64,000 nt of DNA. It comes from Pinus tabuliformis (Eukaryota; Streptophyta; Pinopsida; Pinales; Pinaceae). Below the pieces are notes generated by a model. That model made no database searches, was not told where the DNA came from, and saw nothing but the letters and a program-made list of their open reading frames with translations. The position numbers and the translations under genes are program-made. The stretch lies in contig CM062819.1 in assembly GCA_031772625.1 (NCBI GenBank), forward strand, positions 1,237,007,897 to 1,237,071,896, in the 5' to 3' direction. Positions 22,541 through 33,989 of this stretch are shown in pieces (the stretch's first letter is position 1; every line of letters starts with the position of its first letter).

Positions 22541-23734
22541 TTAGTGATGTTCACGATAACAAGTCATAGCCTGAGCTATCAAGTGCAAGAGCTGCATCCA
22601 ACAGCTTGGAACACCAATAGTATGGAACTGCAGTCTCATAGGTAACTCCTCAATCTGGACATCCAAAATACCAAGGGTCAATCCCTCTACATGATCCTGC
22701 AACTCTGCCAGTATCTCAGCCAAGTCCAAATCCTGGAGAGCTGCTCTCCCAAAATTTATCCATGCTAGCCCACCTGCCTCCTGTCGGTGCCTCATAGGTC
22801 GAACAATACCCACATCTGCATGCATGAGAATGATTTTAGTTTAGTCTTGGAACATCAAAACACAAAAGCATGTAGAAACTTAAAAATCAAAAAACATTTT
22901 GGTCAAAAACAATTTACCTATAGCACCCCATTGAGCGCCCACTGGTAGACTCAACTCTAGATCTCCACGAAAATCCATCCCTAAGTATGGATGCTCCTCG
23001 ATGACAATGTGTTGTCGATCAAGCCAACTGAAGAATGCATTGGAAAATGTAATCGATGACTCACCAGTATGTCTAGCCATCAATTCGACCCACTGCTGCG
23101 TCCGTGGATCTCTAGGACCAGCTACACCCAGTGTTACATGTTGGGGTTGCATCAATGGAATTATTTCTAAGGTAAAATCAATTAAGAGCGATCCATAGCT
23201 AAATTTCTTTGTCTTACCGCTCTTTACCTTTGTTAGCTGCTCTTTCAGTGAAGAAAGTACTACCTCACACCAGTTGAATAAAGTTGGCTCAAGACACTCA
23301 AGAGCATATTGCACATATGATCTGTTCGCTAGATGAAGTGTCACACTACTTTCCAACTTTGCGATGGTGAAAAGGATTGTTCTTAAAGGAAAATCATGGA
23401 TATCTTTGTTTACTATCTTTCCGTCCTTGCTAGGCAGTGTATCTAGCCGACAGAATTGTTGAACATAGTCCCTCACTGTCTCCCCTCCACGGGAAGAACT
23501 TGAAAGAGATATGGGGGCACCACGTCTTGATAACCTTGTAAGAAAGTAAACATTATCGATCACAATAGGGACAACTTTTTCTCTTATGTGAAAAGGCCGA
23601 TCTGTCGGGTCCCAGGCATGAACTAGGAACTGCAATAGCTCTGATTGTTGCCTCATTTCTGACAACCTGAAGTATTTGAGAAACCCACAGTTTTTGACGG
23701 CCTCAACTATAATCGGATCATTTAGGGCAACCAT
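22541..23734 (-). CDS. Antisense ORF of D, plant mobile domain-like, two exons
   Basis: Runs opposite to D between its 3' RNase H and purine tract. Exon 1 is 22918-23734 (ATG at 23734; an in-frame TAG lies 15 bp upstream), exon 2 is 22541-22815. Joined, the frame stays open with no stop for about 364 residues, unusual for such an old element. The N-terminal part (FLKYFRLSE, LLQFLVHAWDPTDRPFHI, VVPIVIDNVYFLTRLSRRG) resembles the plant mobile domain (aminotransferase-like domain), a family known both as host proteins (MAIN/MAIL type) and inside Ty3/gypsy elements. I see no catalytic motif. The product's role is unknown. It could also be read as unspliced ORFs of 284 and 94 residues. Confidence 0.65.
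22816..22917 (-). other. Predicted intron of the antisense ORF
   Basis: On the minus strand it begins GTAAATTG and ends TGCATGCAG (102 bp), AT-rich, with a pyrimidine-poor but T-rich interior. Splicing keeps the frame across ..QWGAI / VGIVRPM.., whereas reading through gives a stop shortly after. Inferred, not shown by transcript data. Confidence 0.6.
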
Positions 23735-25956
23735 GTATTGTTCTTCATGCTATCTTTCTCACCAAGTAATAGACATTCTGATCTGATGAAAGCCTGAAAT
23801 CAAACCATAAGCTTAGTTAGGATCCTTTTCATGCAAAAAACTAGAGAAATTTTGGGTCAATTTGGTGAAACAAGTTTGTGAAACTTGCCCAGCGCAACCC
23901 AGGCAAGGAGACACTGCGTTGTAGTGTAGAATGCCTTCTATCTGGGTGCTCCCCAACGCATTTTTCAACATGCAAGCCTGCGCTGATCCCAGGGCAAAAA
24001 ATTCAAACCCAGGGGCCCTAAAAACCCTAAAAACTTGCATGAAACAGTAAAAGAATGACATGAAAAGAAAGAGGAGGGGTAGATCTCCTACCTGGTCCGA
24101 ACGGCATGAGAAATGATCCACATAATCTCTCGCAATCAGCTGATGAAGGTTGAGGTAAAAAATAGGGTCAGAGCACAAACTGAATGGTAAATATCAAATG
24201 GTGAAAATAACATGGTAAATTCTTGTTTTTATGTTTATTTCATGAACATTAAATGAGTAAATTTTTGTATTTACCTATTTTTACCAGTGAAATAGTTATG
24301 TTTAATCTGTTTGGTGTTTCTTTGAACAGATTTACAGCTGACTTACATAATTTGACGTGCATGATCGTGAATTGTACTTTGACCACATAGCATACTTTTA
24401 TCTCTTTTTCAAGCTCTATTAAACATCGAAAAAGGAACCCCCTTGGAGTCCTCTTTAAGCTCTTTTCAGACTCTTAAAATATGAAAAGATTGCCGAGCAC
24501 TTTTCCTTTTCATCTCATTAACGGATTGGAAAGGACATCTACTTAGTATAAGTTTAATCCTTTTTCGTGCTAAGATAGATTATTTACGAAAAAGGAATAC
24601 GTTGACCAAACATGGTTAATAGGTTCTCTCTTGTATTGTTTTACACTTTTTCGGACTTGAGAGACAAATATACGAAAAATAACTTGTGGAGTTTTCTTTT
24701 TGTCCCTTTTCAAACTCTCTAAACATGAAAAGGACTGAGTTATCATTGTCGTTAGACTCGTTAAAACATCAAATATCAACAAACTTGTCCATCATGACAA
24801 GACCGAGTTTCACCTTTGCTAGGCTCTTAAAACATCACATAGTGATGGATTAACCCAAAGGGTGGAATTATACAACAAGCATATGTTATACTCCTCAAGC
24901 TTAATAAAAATAAAGAGGTACTGGTCAACAATGACTGGGGAAAATGGGTAAACCACTTTATGGCAGCAGGTCGCTCTTGAACATGACACTTTCACTTCAT
25001 CATTGTGACTATTTGGGTTGGGTTATCTACTTGATGGTCATCATACCTTGGTCTGTCATACCATCCATTACTTTTGTTTTGGGTCAATGCTACCAATCCA
25101 TTCAGTGTTTTCGACATGTTCAAGAGAAGTCACTCAGTTTGAAATTAATCCTTTGCAATACTCATAAACTTTCATTTTCATGACTTCCATTCCTGAACCT
25201 TGTGTCGTCAGTCAAATTCCATCTCCAAAATAATTACACTTGTTTCGTGTCGTTGATGTGGGATACCTCAAGGCCCTCCTACGACGGGTTGCTTTTTGTC
25301 GACATAAGCACATTATCCAAGAAGTTGACTTAGAAACAACCTTCTAGTACCTTGAGGCTTGCATACATCAATGGAAAGTTTCTCGCTTCCGGCGATAGGT
25401 TGACATCATTGGCCTTTGACCGAAAGACTTTGTATGGTGTTCGACATCAAAACATCCATTCACACCATGTAGAATGTATTGTAGTACCTTGAGGATCATT
25501 ATCATTATCGGTGATTTCTCTCGCATCTGTTAACGGCTTACATCATTGGCTGGTAATCAGATGGTGTCTTCCCATGTTTGACTTCAGATCACATATTCGC
25601 ATGGTTAGGCTCATACTTGAGCGAACGATTAAACGAGATAGAAGACCACGGATCTAGTTTCATCCATCTGGGCTGTGATTTCAGGAAATGTACCAAATCA
25701 TCCGTACAATGGCTTTAGATTGATGGTCATCCTATCATGGGTCTATATCTATAGATGACTGTCTATGTATTTGTAATGAAAGTTTATATGTTGAGCATGG
25801 GTATGTATTCCCTTAACGATTCATGAGAAAAAATCAAAAAATCAAAATATCATGATATTATGTATTGTAATCGATGCAGGTCACCAACCACTTTGGAACC
25901 TCTTCATCACATCGTAAAGCATATCACTCGACATCGTTATTTTCAACTTCATGCTT
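23735..25956. other. 3' untranslated part of element D
   Basis: About 2.2 kb with no supported coding frame on either strand. Between 24390 and 24850 a loose repeat recurs about every 60-130 bp (ctcttttcagactcttaaaatatgaaaagg-like, seen near 24405, 24462, 24640, 24700 and 24820). The stretch 23735-24180 may hold the promoter and first non-coding exon of the antisense ORF: a possible acceptor (gatttcag) lies near 23797. 24850-25956 shows nothing recognisable. Confidence 0.5.
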
Positions 25957-25967
25957 TAGGGGGCAGC
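25957..25967 (+). other. Polypurine tract of element D
   Basis: Sequence tagggggcagc directly before the 3' LTR start TGATAC at 25968. Confidence 0.6.
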
Positions 25968-27007
25968 TGATACAAATATATTTTGGCACATCACTCCCAT
26001 CATTCAGATCAGTACCGTTAGTGCTCATGAAACCCTAATTCAGTTGTTACATGCCCTAGACAAGTCACCACTTTGAATGCCTCCTTCCCTGAGAGTTTCT
26101 TGGCTTGAAGCCCTCTAGAATTACCTCCTTGATGGACCAGCACAGCCTTGGACAGGGGTAAGTGCGCTTTAGTGTAGGTAGGCCCATGTTAGGGTGCTTT
26201 GCAGAGCACCTAGGCCCACTTTGACTTGCGTTGGGTGAGATTGAGCGAAATTCACATAGGGTTTTGGAAATATTATTATCTTCTAGAGCCATCTAGAAGA
26301 TTCCCACACTTATCATCTCATATGAGCTATAAATTGGATAGGGAATGAGTTAAGTAACCTCCTATCCTCTCATCCCTTCCTCCATGGAAACTAACTCTAA
26401 GTTTGGAAGGCCATTCAGTACCCTCATTTATGAACAAACCTCCTCCATTTGCCTATAAATTGAGCACTCATCTAAATGATCAGGGGCCGGGCTTTGAGAA
26501 TTTTTAAGGAGATACTATTGGTGTGAGTATTGAGAGTATAAGCAAGTAGTGTTATGTTGTCGGAGTATTGTGCTATTGATGTGATGTTGGTTGGAACCCA
26601 AGCTGGAAGAGTGGCAATGGATCAGACTTCATGGTTGTAATTCTTCCTTCTACTTAATAAAGCTATTTACACCTTTTTCCATATGCTTATCTTGATATAT
26701 GATGTTTATATGTGTGAATGTATATGATTCCATTTACTTATAGTCGATAGGTCTCTTGCTTTGATTGGTTCTCTGTCTTATGTTTATGCTTGCAAGTACT
26801 TTTCGAGCGAGTTAAGTTTGAGAAGGAGCGACAGGAGTCATACAAAGGAGAGAGAAGGAAAGCAAAAGAACAAGTAGGTCCTTTGATTCCATTTGTCTTA
26901 TTTATCGTCTATAGAAAAAGGGTAAGCGCTTTAAATCTGTTGTTCTAGGTATAACTACCTACCTAGGGAATTAGTATTTATCCGTAGATGCAAAATTCCT
27001 CATAACA
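25968..27007 (+). repeat. 3' LTR of element D
   Basis: 1040 bp, TGATAC..cataaca, uninterrupted. Contains the same hairpin, TATAAAT (26454) and AATAAA (26656) as the 5' LTR. Followed by the target duplication tggct. Confidence 0.9.
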
Positions 27008-27012
27008 TGGCT

Positions 27013-27899
27013 TACATATGTTCAAATGATCATAAATATTTTGTTTGACCCTTTCAACTTGCTTCTTAAGTTCAACAATTTCACTGTGGGATTTCTTCAA
27101 CTGCATCCTCAACCTATTAAAAGTATGTTACCCCTCATCTACCTCAACTTTCTTCTCTTCTTGTACTGACTTTTCCTCCTGAATCTGTAATTTTCTTGCT
27201 GAAGACCTGGTGACTCTAGTTAATGGAGCTTCTACCCCTTGAATGTATTTTGTGACTATCTTCTTCTTACCTTTAGACTTGGTGATAGATAGGGCTGCTT
27301 TTTTTACTGGTTTAGTTTCACTAATATTAGGTTCCCTTTCCAAAACAATCTTCTTCAGTTCCTTGTTGTCATGCTGTAGTTGAGAAATAACCAAATGTGC
27401 CTTCTTTAGCTGCTCTTGTAGTTTGGAAATATCCTTGTCTTTATCATCAGGAACATTATCCTTTGGTATGGTCTCTAAAGCTTCAAATGGTTTCTCAAGT
27501 GTTTGTTCCAAGGGAAGTTTCTTTACAGTGGCTCTAGTGACTAGCTTCTTGGAAACCTCCACTACTTCAGGAGAAAATTGCAACTTTTTACCTTTCTTCT
27601 TTTCTGATGGATCAACTGCAATTGATGGCCTATTCACTAAACTTTCAACTGATGATTGTTTATCCCTTGCCATAGATGATGTTGTGTCTTTCTTACTGCA
27701 AGAGCTGGTTGGTAAGTCAGCTATCAACTTTGATGAGTCTAAAAATGCTTGCCATGTTTGATTCCTCTTATTCAGTTCTTCTACCACCAACAACTTGGTC
27801 AAAGAGAAATGGAAAATATTGGGTTCCACTTGGCTTTGCTTACCTTGCACCTTGTCTACCATCTTACTAAGATTTTTGAACAAATAGAAGGGTAGATTC
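27013..27899 (-). pseudogene. Extra ORF of element A, middle piece
   Basis: Lys/Glu/Ser-rich middle of A's extra ORF, open from 27883 to 27128 (251 residues). It aligns with A2 at 60631-61428: both share NKMVDKV.GK.SQVEP, FHF.LTKLLVVEELNKR, TWQ.FLDSSKL and EVSKKLVTRA. A predicted coiled coil (LQEQLKKAHLVISQLQHDNK) lies near 27400. A TGA at 27128 and a frameshift separate it from the C-terminal coiled coil. Its left edge is the D target duplication and its right edge the E target duplication, so two later insertions cut this one gene. Function unknown. Confidence 0.7.
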
Positions 27900-30026
27900 T
27901 GGTGAGCTCCAGTATTGTAGCAATAATGCTACAACTCCTGGGGCTTCCTGTCTCTCATTTTATCAACCCGGTAGTTCGTACAAACTTGGAAGCGACGGTG
28001 CTATATGCACAAGTACTAGCTCTTGTCGCAGCTGTCACTTGGTCAGCTGGCACAAGTCCGCTAGGGCTCAAGCCAACTTCTATAGGCTCTCAGAAGAAGC
28101 TTGCTAATTGATGGGCAAAAGCTATTCTCAAAGGAAAACTACTCTACTTGACAAAATGGACTGAAAGCAAATCAAAGCATGTAAACCTAGGAAACCCTAA
28201 TTTAACTAGTCTAACCTCTACAATGCAAAAAATGTGAATGAAACTTCTACCAATGCTGCTGTTACCTCTAATAAGTGCAAATGCATGGATCTAAACTACT
28301 TGCATCATGAAAGATATGTTTTTGTATTTTTTCCTTAAGTGTGTGGAATGATTGTGATTTTGTGCTAACTAGGGTTTGATTGTGCAGATGGGATGGAGAA
28401 GGAAGGAAAGCGTGGGACAGGTTGGGGAGGCTAGGAGAGGTCCCTAGGGATACTTAGCATCCATCCACAGAGGTTCCTCACATTCAGAAGCTCGGCAACC
28501 GAGTGAGTGGCCTCCTACAGGAAGTCTGCAGGGGATCCTACAGGATACTCTGGTTTCTACAGGATGTCTACAAACGGCTACAGGATGGCCTACCGTGAGT
28601 GTTTGGCGTGATGGAGGAGTGATGAAATGGTAGGGGGAGATGTGTAAGGTAGGAATGAGGCTGGTGATGGCTGTAGAAGTGAAGGAATAGGATGGGGAGT
28701 GAGTGTAGGGAGTGGGTTGGAAGATAGAGGGCTATGTCAACGAAAAGGGCTAGAGAATGGAAGGACGAGAGGAGTGAAAGACTTTGGGAGATAACAGAGT
28801 GGAGCAGAGGTCAAAGATGTGTTTGCATGCATGATCAAGATGGAGGACGAAGTAATGGAACGAGAGAAAGCAGTGTAAATGGAACAAATGCTTGTGACTA
28901 TCACCAAACCGAAAATGCATTAACTTAGACTACCTGTGCTTATAAATTCAATGAACAACGATCTAAACGCGAAGGAGAATGTGCATGAAGCTGTGGTAAA
29001 GGAGTGTGGTGCAGGTGTGAATCATGTGGAAGCATCTAACATAACGTGACTGTGTTTGCAGCAATCATGGAATAAAGAAATGCATATTTTTGGTGGTTAG
29101 TCATGGACTGCACTCCAATCCCAGATGAGATGGCAGTGAGCCTTAACAACCTTTTTGTTGGAGCTCCAATCGATTATACCTATCCTCTGCTACACTACGC
29201 AAGTGGAAACAAATTCACCATAAGCAACTCCTATCTAACTCATGAAAAAGACCAACTTAACAACCTGTAATTCGAATTGCATGTGCAAATGAAAAGCTCA
29301 AAGTGCTGAAATGAAATGGAAACAACACTACAGCAGAGGGGATCTATGGCTCTCAGGTTGGGCCCTAACCTGAGAGCTATAGTCTCCTTAAGAAAACTCA
29401 GAACTAGATCAGAATCTGCCTTCTTTATTCATAATCTGATATCATGCCAAATTGGCTTACAAAAAGGAACAAAAACTGAGCTGTGCTCGAAAATTACAAT
29501 AGCAATACGAGAGTTTCAACAACCTATCCAAGGCTAAGGCCTCTATACTTATACAAAAACGATGATCCAACAAGTGTCCTTGATTTTAGGAGCTCGGCTG
29601 TCCAACTAGAGTTTAACTGCTGATCCTGTAGGACGGTCATAACTGCTGTTCCTGTAGAGCAGTTTATAACTGCTGTTCCTGTAGAACAGCTGGCTGCTTC
29701 TAAGCTCGGAGGGGAGATGGATTGGAGCTCGGAGTTCTTGGTGGGAATCACGAGGAATGTCCCCAAGACCGTGGACATCCTCTCCTAAAAGTCAGCAGTG
29801 CCACCTCATTGTCTCCTTGTCTCCTTTTTCGTTGTCTTTTGCTCCCTTTTAATGCCAAAACCTGGAATCACAATGCATTAGTCACGTAGATAGAGTGCCT
29901 ACCCTTCTTCCTACAAACAACATGAATAAACTAAGAAATGCATGCATAAGCAGTAAAAAATGAATGGTTTGAGCAAGTAGAATAGGCCAAAATGAGCCCA
30001 AATTGTACCAAAATTGGGGCTCATCA
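27900..30026 (-). repeat. 3' LTR of element E
   Basis: 2127 bp, plus-strand TGGTGAGCTCC..GGGGCTCATCA. Contains ctacagga motifs at 28525-28600 and, at 29672-29690, the perfect hairpin GCTGTTCCTGTAGAACAGC. A minus-strand TATAAGTATAG near 29541-29551 is a possible TATA box. Short open frames inside (for example 28734-28928) repeat in the other LTR and have no domain. Confidence 0.95.
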
Positions 30027-30040
30027 TCACCCCCCAGCTG
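30027..30040 (-). other. Polypurine tract of element E
   Basis: Plus-strand tcaccccccagctg, i.e. CAGCTGGGGGGTGA next to the 3' LTR start TGATGAG on the transcribed strand. Confidence 0.75.
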
Positions 30041-30050
30041 AACCATTTGC

Positions 30051-32122
30051 TCATCCTTGAGCAACCTTGCTCCTGCTCCTTGTCCTTGGCCGAGGACTCG
30101 GGACCGGAACAGGCTCTTTCTTTTCTGCTTTTGATGGCCCTGCCTTCTCTGCCCCTGGTGGTGACGAGGGTGATGCTTCCTTCCCCTTTTCTATTTCCTT
30201 GAGTCGGGCTTCGGAAGGCGACTGGCCTATCTTTCGTGTCCAGGAAGTTATTTTTGGGCTCCCCTTTTCGGGGGTAGCTGATGTTTTAGAGGGGGTCCTT
30301 GCACTGGGTGAAGTAGGGACATCCCCTGAATTGGTTTGGCTGCTGGGTGGAGGCTGTGGCTTGCCCGCGGTCATCCTCTTGCTTCTCCTGGCTTCAGGTG
30401 GTAGAGGGGTCTCCCTCTCCCTTTTCTCTTTCGGTTTTGGAGGTGTGCTGAGGGCAGCCAATGCCGCTGCTGCCTCCTTTTCGAGAATGCCAGCCTTCTC
30501 TTTCTTGCGTTTTGCTCTCTCGGAGCTCCTTGTAGAGGGCCCCTCCTGTTTAGATTTCAGGCTTCCTGTGGAAGACCCTGCTTTGCCCGCTTCCGGGCCT
30601 CCTGTAGAAGATTCTTTTTTTGTCTTCGGACTCTCTATAGGAGGCTGTTTCTCAATGACCTTCGGGCCTCTTGTAGAAGCCCCTCTTTCCAATCTCGGGC
30701 TTCTTGTAGAAGCCCCTGTCTCTGTCTTCGGGCTTCCTGTAGAAGCCTGTGGTTGCACTTTCGGGCTTCCTGTAGAAGCCTTTGTCTCCGTTTTTGGGCC
30801 TCCTGTAGAAGCCGGTTCTCCAACGATTTTCGGGCTTCCTGTAGAAGCCTTGGTCGTTGCTCTTGGGCTTCCTGTAGAAGCCTGCTCCTTTCTGATCTTC
30901 GGGCTTCCTGTAGAAGCCTTTGTCTTTGTTTTCGGGCTTCCTGTAGGAGCCTGTGTTAGTTTTTTCGGGCTTCCTGTAGAAGCCTGTGTTTGTGTTTTCG
31001 GGCTTCCTGTAGAAGCCAGTTTTTGCGTTCCTGCAGATGCAACTCTCACCACCTTTTCTTGCTTGGCTGCATGGATTTTGCTTTTGGCTTTGACTGCAGG
31101 AGCTGACGAGGTGCTTGGGCTGGCAGGGACCACCTCAGTTTTGACTGCCCTGCTTTTCAACCTCTTTTCCCTTGCTGACAGGATGGGGGTGTCCTCTTTT
31201 TCTCTGTCATCCTTTCCCTCCTCCTTCTCCTTTCGTTCTTTCTTCTATGTTGAAGTCGGGACCTTTTGGCTTTTCCCTTTCTTACTCTCGGCTACTGGCT
31301 CTTCTTCTTCACCGCTAGAGGATTCCGTTTCTCAAGCAACATTTTTATGTTCCCTTCTCTTGTTAAATTTCTAAATGATTCCCATGCGAGGGGGACTTTA
31401 TATGAGTGGAGAGCATCCTCCACAAGAAGCTTGACTAACCCATGGTGGGCTACCTGATCCGGAATTCCGTCCTTGAGCTTTGTAGAGCACTCCATCAAGG
31501 ACCGCAGTAAAAAGTAAGGAATGCTCAGCCTCTGTGCTGCAGGGAGGTCAATCTGGTGTCTTAGTTCATTGAGCAGCCTGAAGTGATACGCATATACGAT
31601 GCTGTAACGACCCTCACAGGTGATATATTTCATAATTTGCAAACTGACTTCGTTCCATGGTGGCAACAGGCTTGTCCTTTTCACCCCATTTTTGTCCTCT
31701 GTGAATGATTCTTCAGGTGGGAAGAACTCCTTCTTTGCTTGCTGGCTCTGCTTCCGCTCTTCTTTATCCCACGGCAGACCCATGGGCAGTTCTGTGATTC
31801 GACTTATATGCTCTGGGGTGAGTTGGAGGCTGAGACCTCTGAAGGTTACTGTGGCCAGTGTCTGGGACTTAGGCTGCAGAGCCTGCAAGAATTCCTCAGC
31901 TACTTCGTCATCGTAGCCCTGTAGTTTATCACAAAAAGGCATCCATTGTGCTCTAGTGAAGAGCTCAACCACTGCCGGGTTTCTCCTTAATGTATTTGAA
32001 TTAGTGGGCTCTCGCCTGATAAACCCACCAGGCATGATGAACACAGTGGTTTTGACCAAAGGCGGTAGATACAAAGGAAATTCAGTCTTATAGACAGAGC
32101 ATGCAATGAATTCACAGACCAC
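30051..32122 (-). pseudogene. Extra (env-position) ORF of element E
   Basis: Sense ORF after pol. The N-terminal part (32122-31292, 276 residues; a second ATG gives MPGGFIRREP near 32035) has RNPAVVELF, FCDKLQGYDDEVAEEFLQAL and FRGLSLQLTPEHISRITELP. This is the layout of the domain annotated as putative plant transposon protein, as I remember it, and it parallels A's extra ORF (FCEKIQGY, LTKEFALNF, IRELTFSMSDVTIS). A frameshift near 31320 and a TAG near 31245 lead to a basic Lys/Pro/Ser-rich C-terminal part (31160-30051) with about 14 repeats of a unit like ASTGSPK. There is no signal peptide or membrane segment, so an envelope role is not supported. Function unknown. Confidence 0.75.
30560..31020 (-). 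repeat. 33-36-bp coding tandem repeat in the E extra ORF
   Basis: About 14 units, each with a core read on the plus strand as gggcttcctgtagaagcc, spaced 30-37 bp. Translated on the minus strand they give ASTGSPK/R plus 4-5 variable residues. Phase is kept in every unit, so the repeat grew as coding sequence. The core is the same CTGTA-loop motif found in E's non-coding parts. Confidence 0.9.
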
Positions 32123-33989
32123 AGTCTAATTATACTGCTATCCTGTAGAAGCGATAGTATAGGCACGGCAATCCAATATTTTTTTTATGACCAGACTGTG
32201 AATAATGACCTTGCCACCTTTGAAAGCCAATTGCGGAAGGAGTTTCAGGGTTACCTCTTTTCTGCCACCTTTTCTTACGTGAAGACTTCACCTTCCTGTA
32301 GAGCTGCGTTCCTGTAGAAACTGCTTCCTGTAGGACTGCGTTCCTGTAGAAACTGTTCCTATAGGAGCAGTGCGCAGGCTTCGGGGAGAACGGTAGTTGG
32401 ACTGCGGTTGAGGTGCGCTTCACTGGTGTTCAGTCGGCCGAAAGCTTGGCGTATCAACATGCAGAGGTATTCAGAAGAGTTACTCAAGTTTTGAAGTGGA
32501 GGTGGATGGATATACGTGCACAATCTAGCCGATTAGATTTTGAATCGGCGCAGCTCGTGGCGCGGAGGGTGAGCTGTCCCCGCCGGACCGTTGGGTGACG
32601 TCACCCATCATCCGCCTGCACATTCACTTGCTGCCGCATTCATTCCCACAGATCTGCCGCCGCCCTTTTCGGTTAAACTCGTTTCTCGGTTGACGGGACT
32701 GATCTTCACGTGCGTGCTGCGTGTTCCCTTTGTCGTGGCTGCCGCCCATCATCTGACTATCCCTTCACTAGCCAACGTGGCCAGTCAACTGGCCTTACTG
32801 CTGCTCAACCATTCATTTCTACGCCATGCAAACAAATCAAAGTGATACTCATGCGATTTGATGGAAGGAAGGATTAGAACACTTACCTGCGCGCGTCTGC
32901 ACATGATTTCCAGTTTTTGGACGACGGATCTACCTGCTGCATGTGGCTTACACAGTCCCGGAGGCTCGTGGTTACAGGATGCTGGCGCTGTAGTGGACGC
33001 TCTGGTTGCATGCGCCGGTGTGTTGTTTGCAGATGGCTGGGCGATGAATGGTGTTCACTCCTGCAGGTTTGACTGCTACAGGATTCCCGCGGGGTGCCTT
33101 GTAACAGTCTCACCTCCTTGGGTGCATGCTACTTGACAATGGAGATGACCTGCTAATCGCGCTCCCGAAGCTTCTGATGCTCGACATGGACGTGGTATGA
33201 GCTCCCGGTGTTCATTTTTCTCTGACAACTGATTTTTCCACGAGAACTCATTGATCTGGTTTGCTGGTGCAGGGATCTTGGTTGCATGGTGACGAGGATG
33301 GTGGAGCAAGGTATCAGCGTCGTGCATGGGCCCAAAAGAGGCTTGCATGCATCCACACCAACCCGTAGTCATCAGATCTGCTCATGAAACACATTCTGGC
33401 TCGTTCTGAGCTTCTACAGGAAGTTTCCTGTAGAAGTACAGAGCTTCCTGTAGACAGGCAGCTCTTCCTGTAGAAATTTGCACCTTCCTGTAGAAAATCG
33501 CACCTTCCTGTAGAAAATCTGTGTCTTCCTGTAGGAGACTCAGTTTATAATAAAAGTGCACATACCTTGAAGAACATAGGAATTCTTGGAGGAGGTGCTG
33601 CTGAGGTGTCCTGGCTGCATGATAAGGACTTCTGGCTTTGAGTTGAGAGGCTTCCTCTCCTCTATAGAACACCTGCAATCTGCATGCAAATTTCACATAA
33701 TGACTTATTGATCTTGTTTTTTTCTTTTTGTTTTTTTTTCTTCTCTTTTTTTTTTGAAATATAGCAGGGGCGCCTCAATGAGGTTTTCACCCTTACCACC
33801 TGCCTTAAGCGCCTCAGAGAGGTTTTCACTCAAGGATCTTTATTTCTTTTTTCTCTTTTTTTTTTGAAAGATAGCAGGGGCGCCTCAATGAGGTTTTCAC
33901 CCCTACCACCTGCCTTGGGCGCCTCAGAGAGGTTTTCACCCAAGGATCTTTATTATTTATTTTTTATTTTATTTTTATTTTTAGATGCT
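32123..33989 (-). other. Spacer between pol and extra ORF of E
   Basis: No coding frame with a domain. Two clusters of ttcctgtagaa-type motifs (32140-32370 and 33405-33540). 33741-33960 holds a 110-bp unit twice (period set by tttttgaaa at 33751 and 33861), each with a pyrimidine run and two half-repeats ending gaggttttcac. 32550-33400 is relatively GC-rich. Confidence 0.65.

Larger units (their letters stand above)
9395..27007 (+). mobile_element. Element D: Tat-like Ty3/gypsy retrotransposon with 3' RNase H and antisense ORF
   Basis: Complete element with TG..CA LTRs (5' LTR from 9395; 3' LTR 25968-27007) and a perfect 5-bp target duplication, tggct, at 9390-9394 and 27008-27012. The undisturbed site is visible in the paralogous copy near 54650 (tagct in the same context). 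Internal order: primer site, long leader, gag with a long Gln-rich N-terminal part, protease, RT, RNase H, integrase, extra RNase H, antisense plant-mobile-domain-like ORF, purine tract. Many in-frame stops and two TIR-element insertions make it non-autonomous today. The extended gag, the extra RNase H and a primer site resembling that of Ogre/Tat elements point to Tat, from memory of those families. Confidence 0.9.

Noticed and set aside
22541-22825. Independent 94-residue gene
   Set aside because: Better explained as the second exon of the antisense ORF, given the in-frame GT..AG intron at 22816-22917.
23813-24178. 121-residue minus-strand ORF upstream of the antisense gene
   Set aside because: No domain, odd composition, stops between it and the antisense ORF; more likely promoter or untranslated sequence.
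28734-28928. Small ORF repeated at 40587-40781
   Set aside because: Duplicated only because both copies lie in the LTRs of E; no domain or start context.
30560-31020. CRISPR-like array of regularly spaced repeats
   Set aside because: Units are in-frame coding repeats within a plant retrotransposon, spacers are short and similar, and no cas genes or prokaryotic context exist.
30067-31374. 435-residue plus-strand open frame
   Set aside because: Mirror of the tandem repeats in E's extra ORF; repetitive Gly/Leu/Val/Phe composition, no domain, while the minus strand matches the expected element layout.
30051-32122. Viral-type envelope gene in E
   Set aside because: Position fits, but there is no signal peptide, cleavage site or transmembrane segment.
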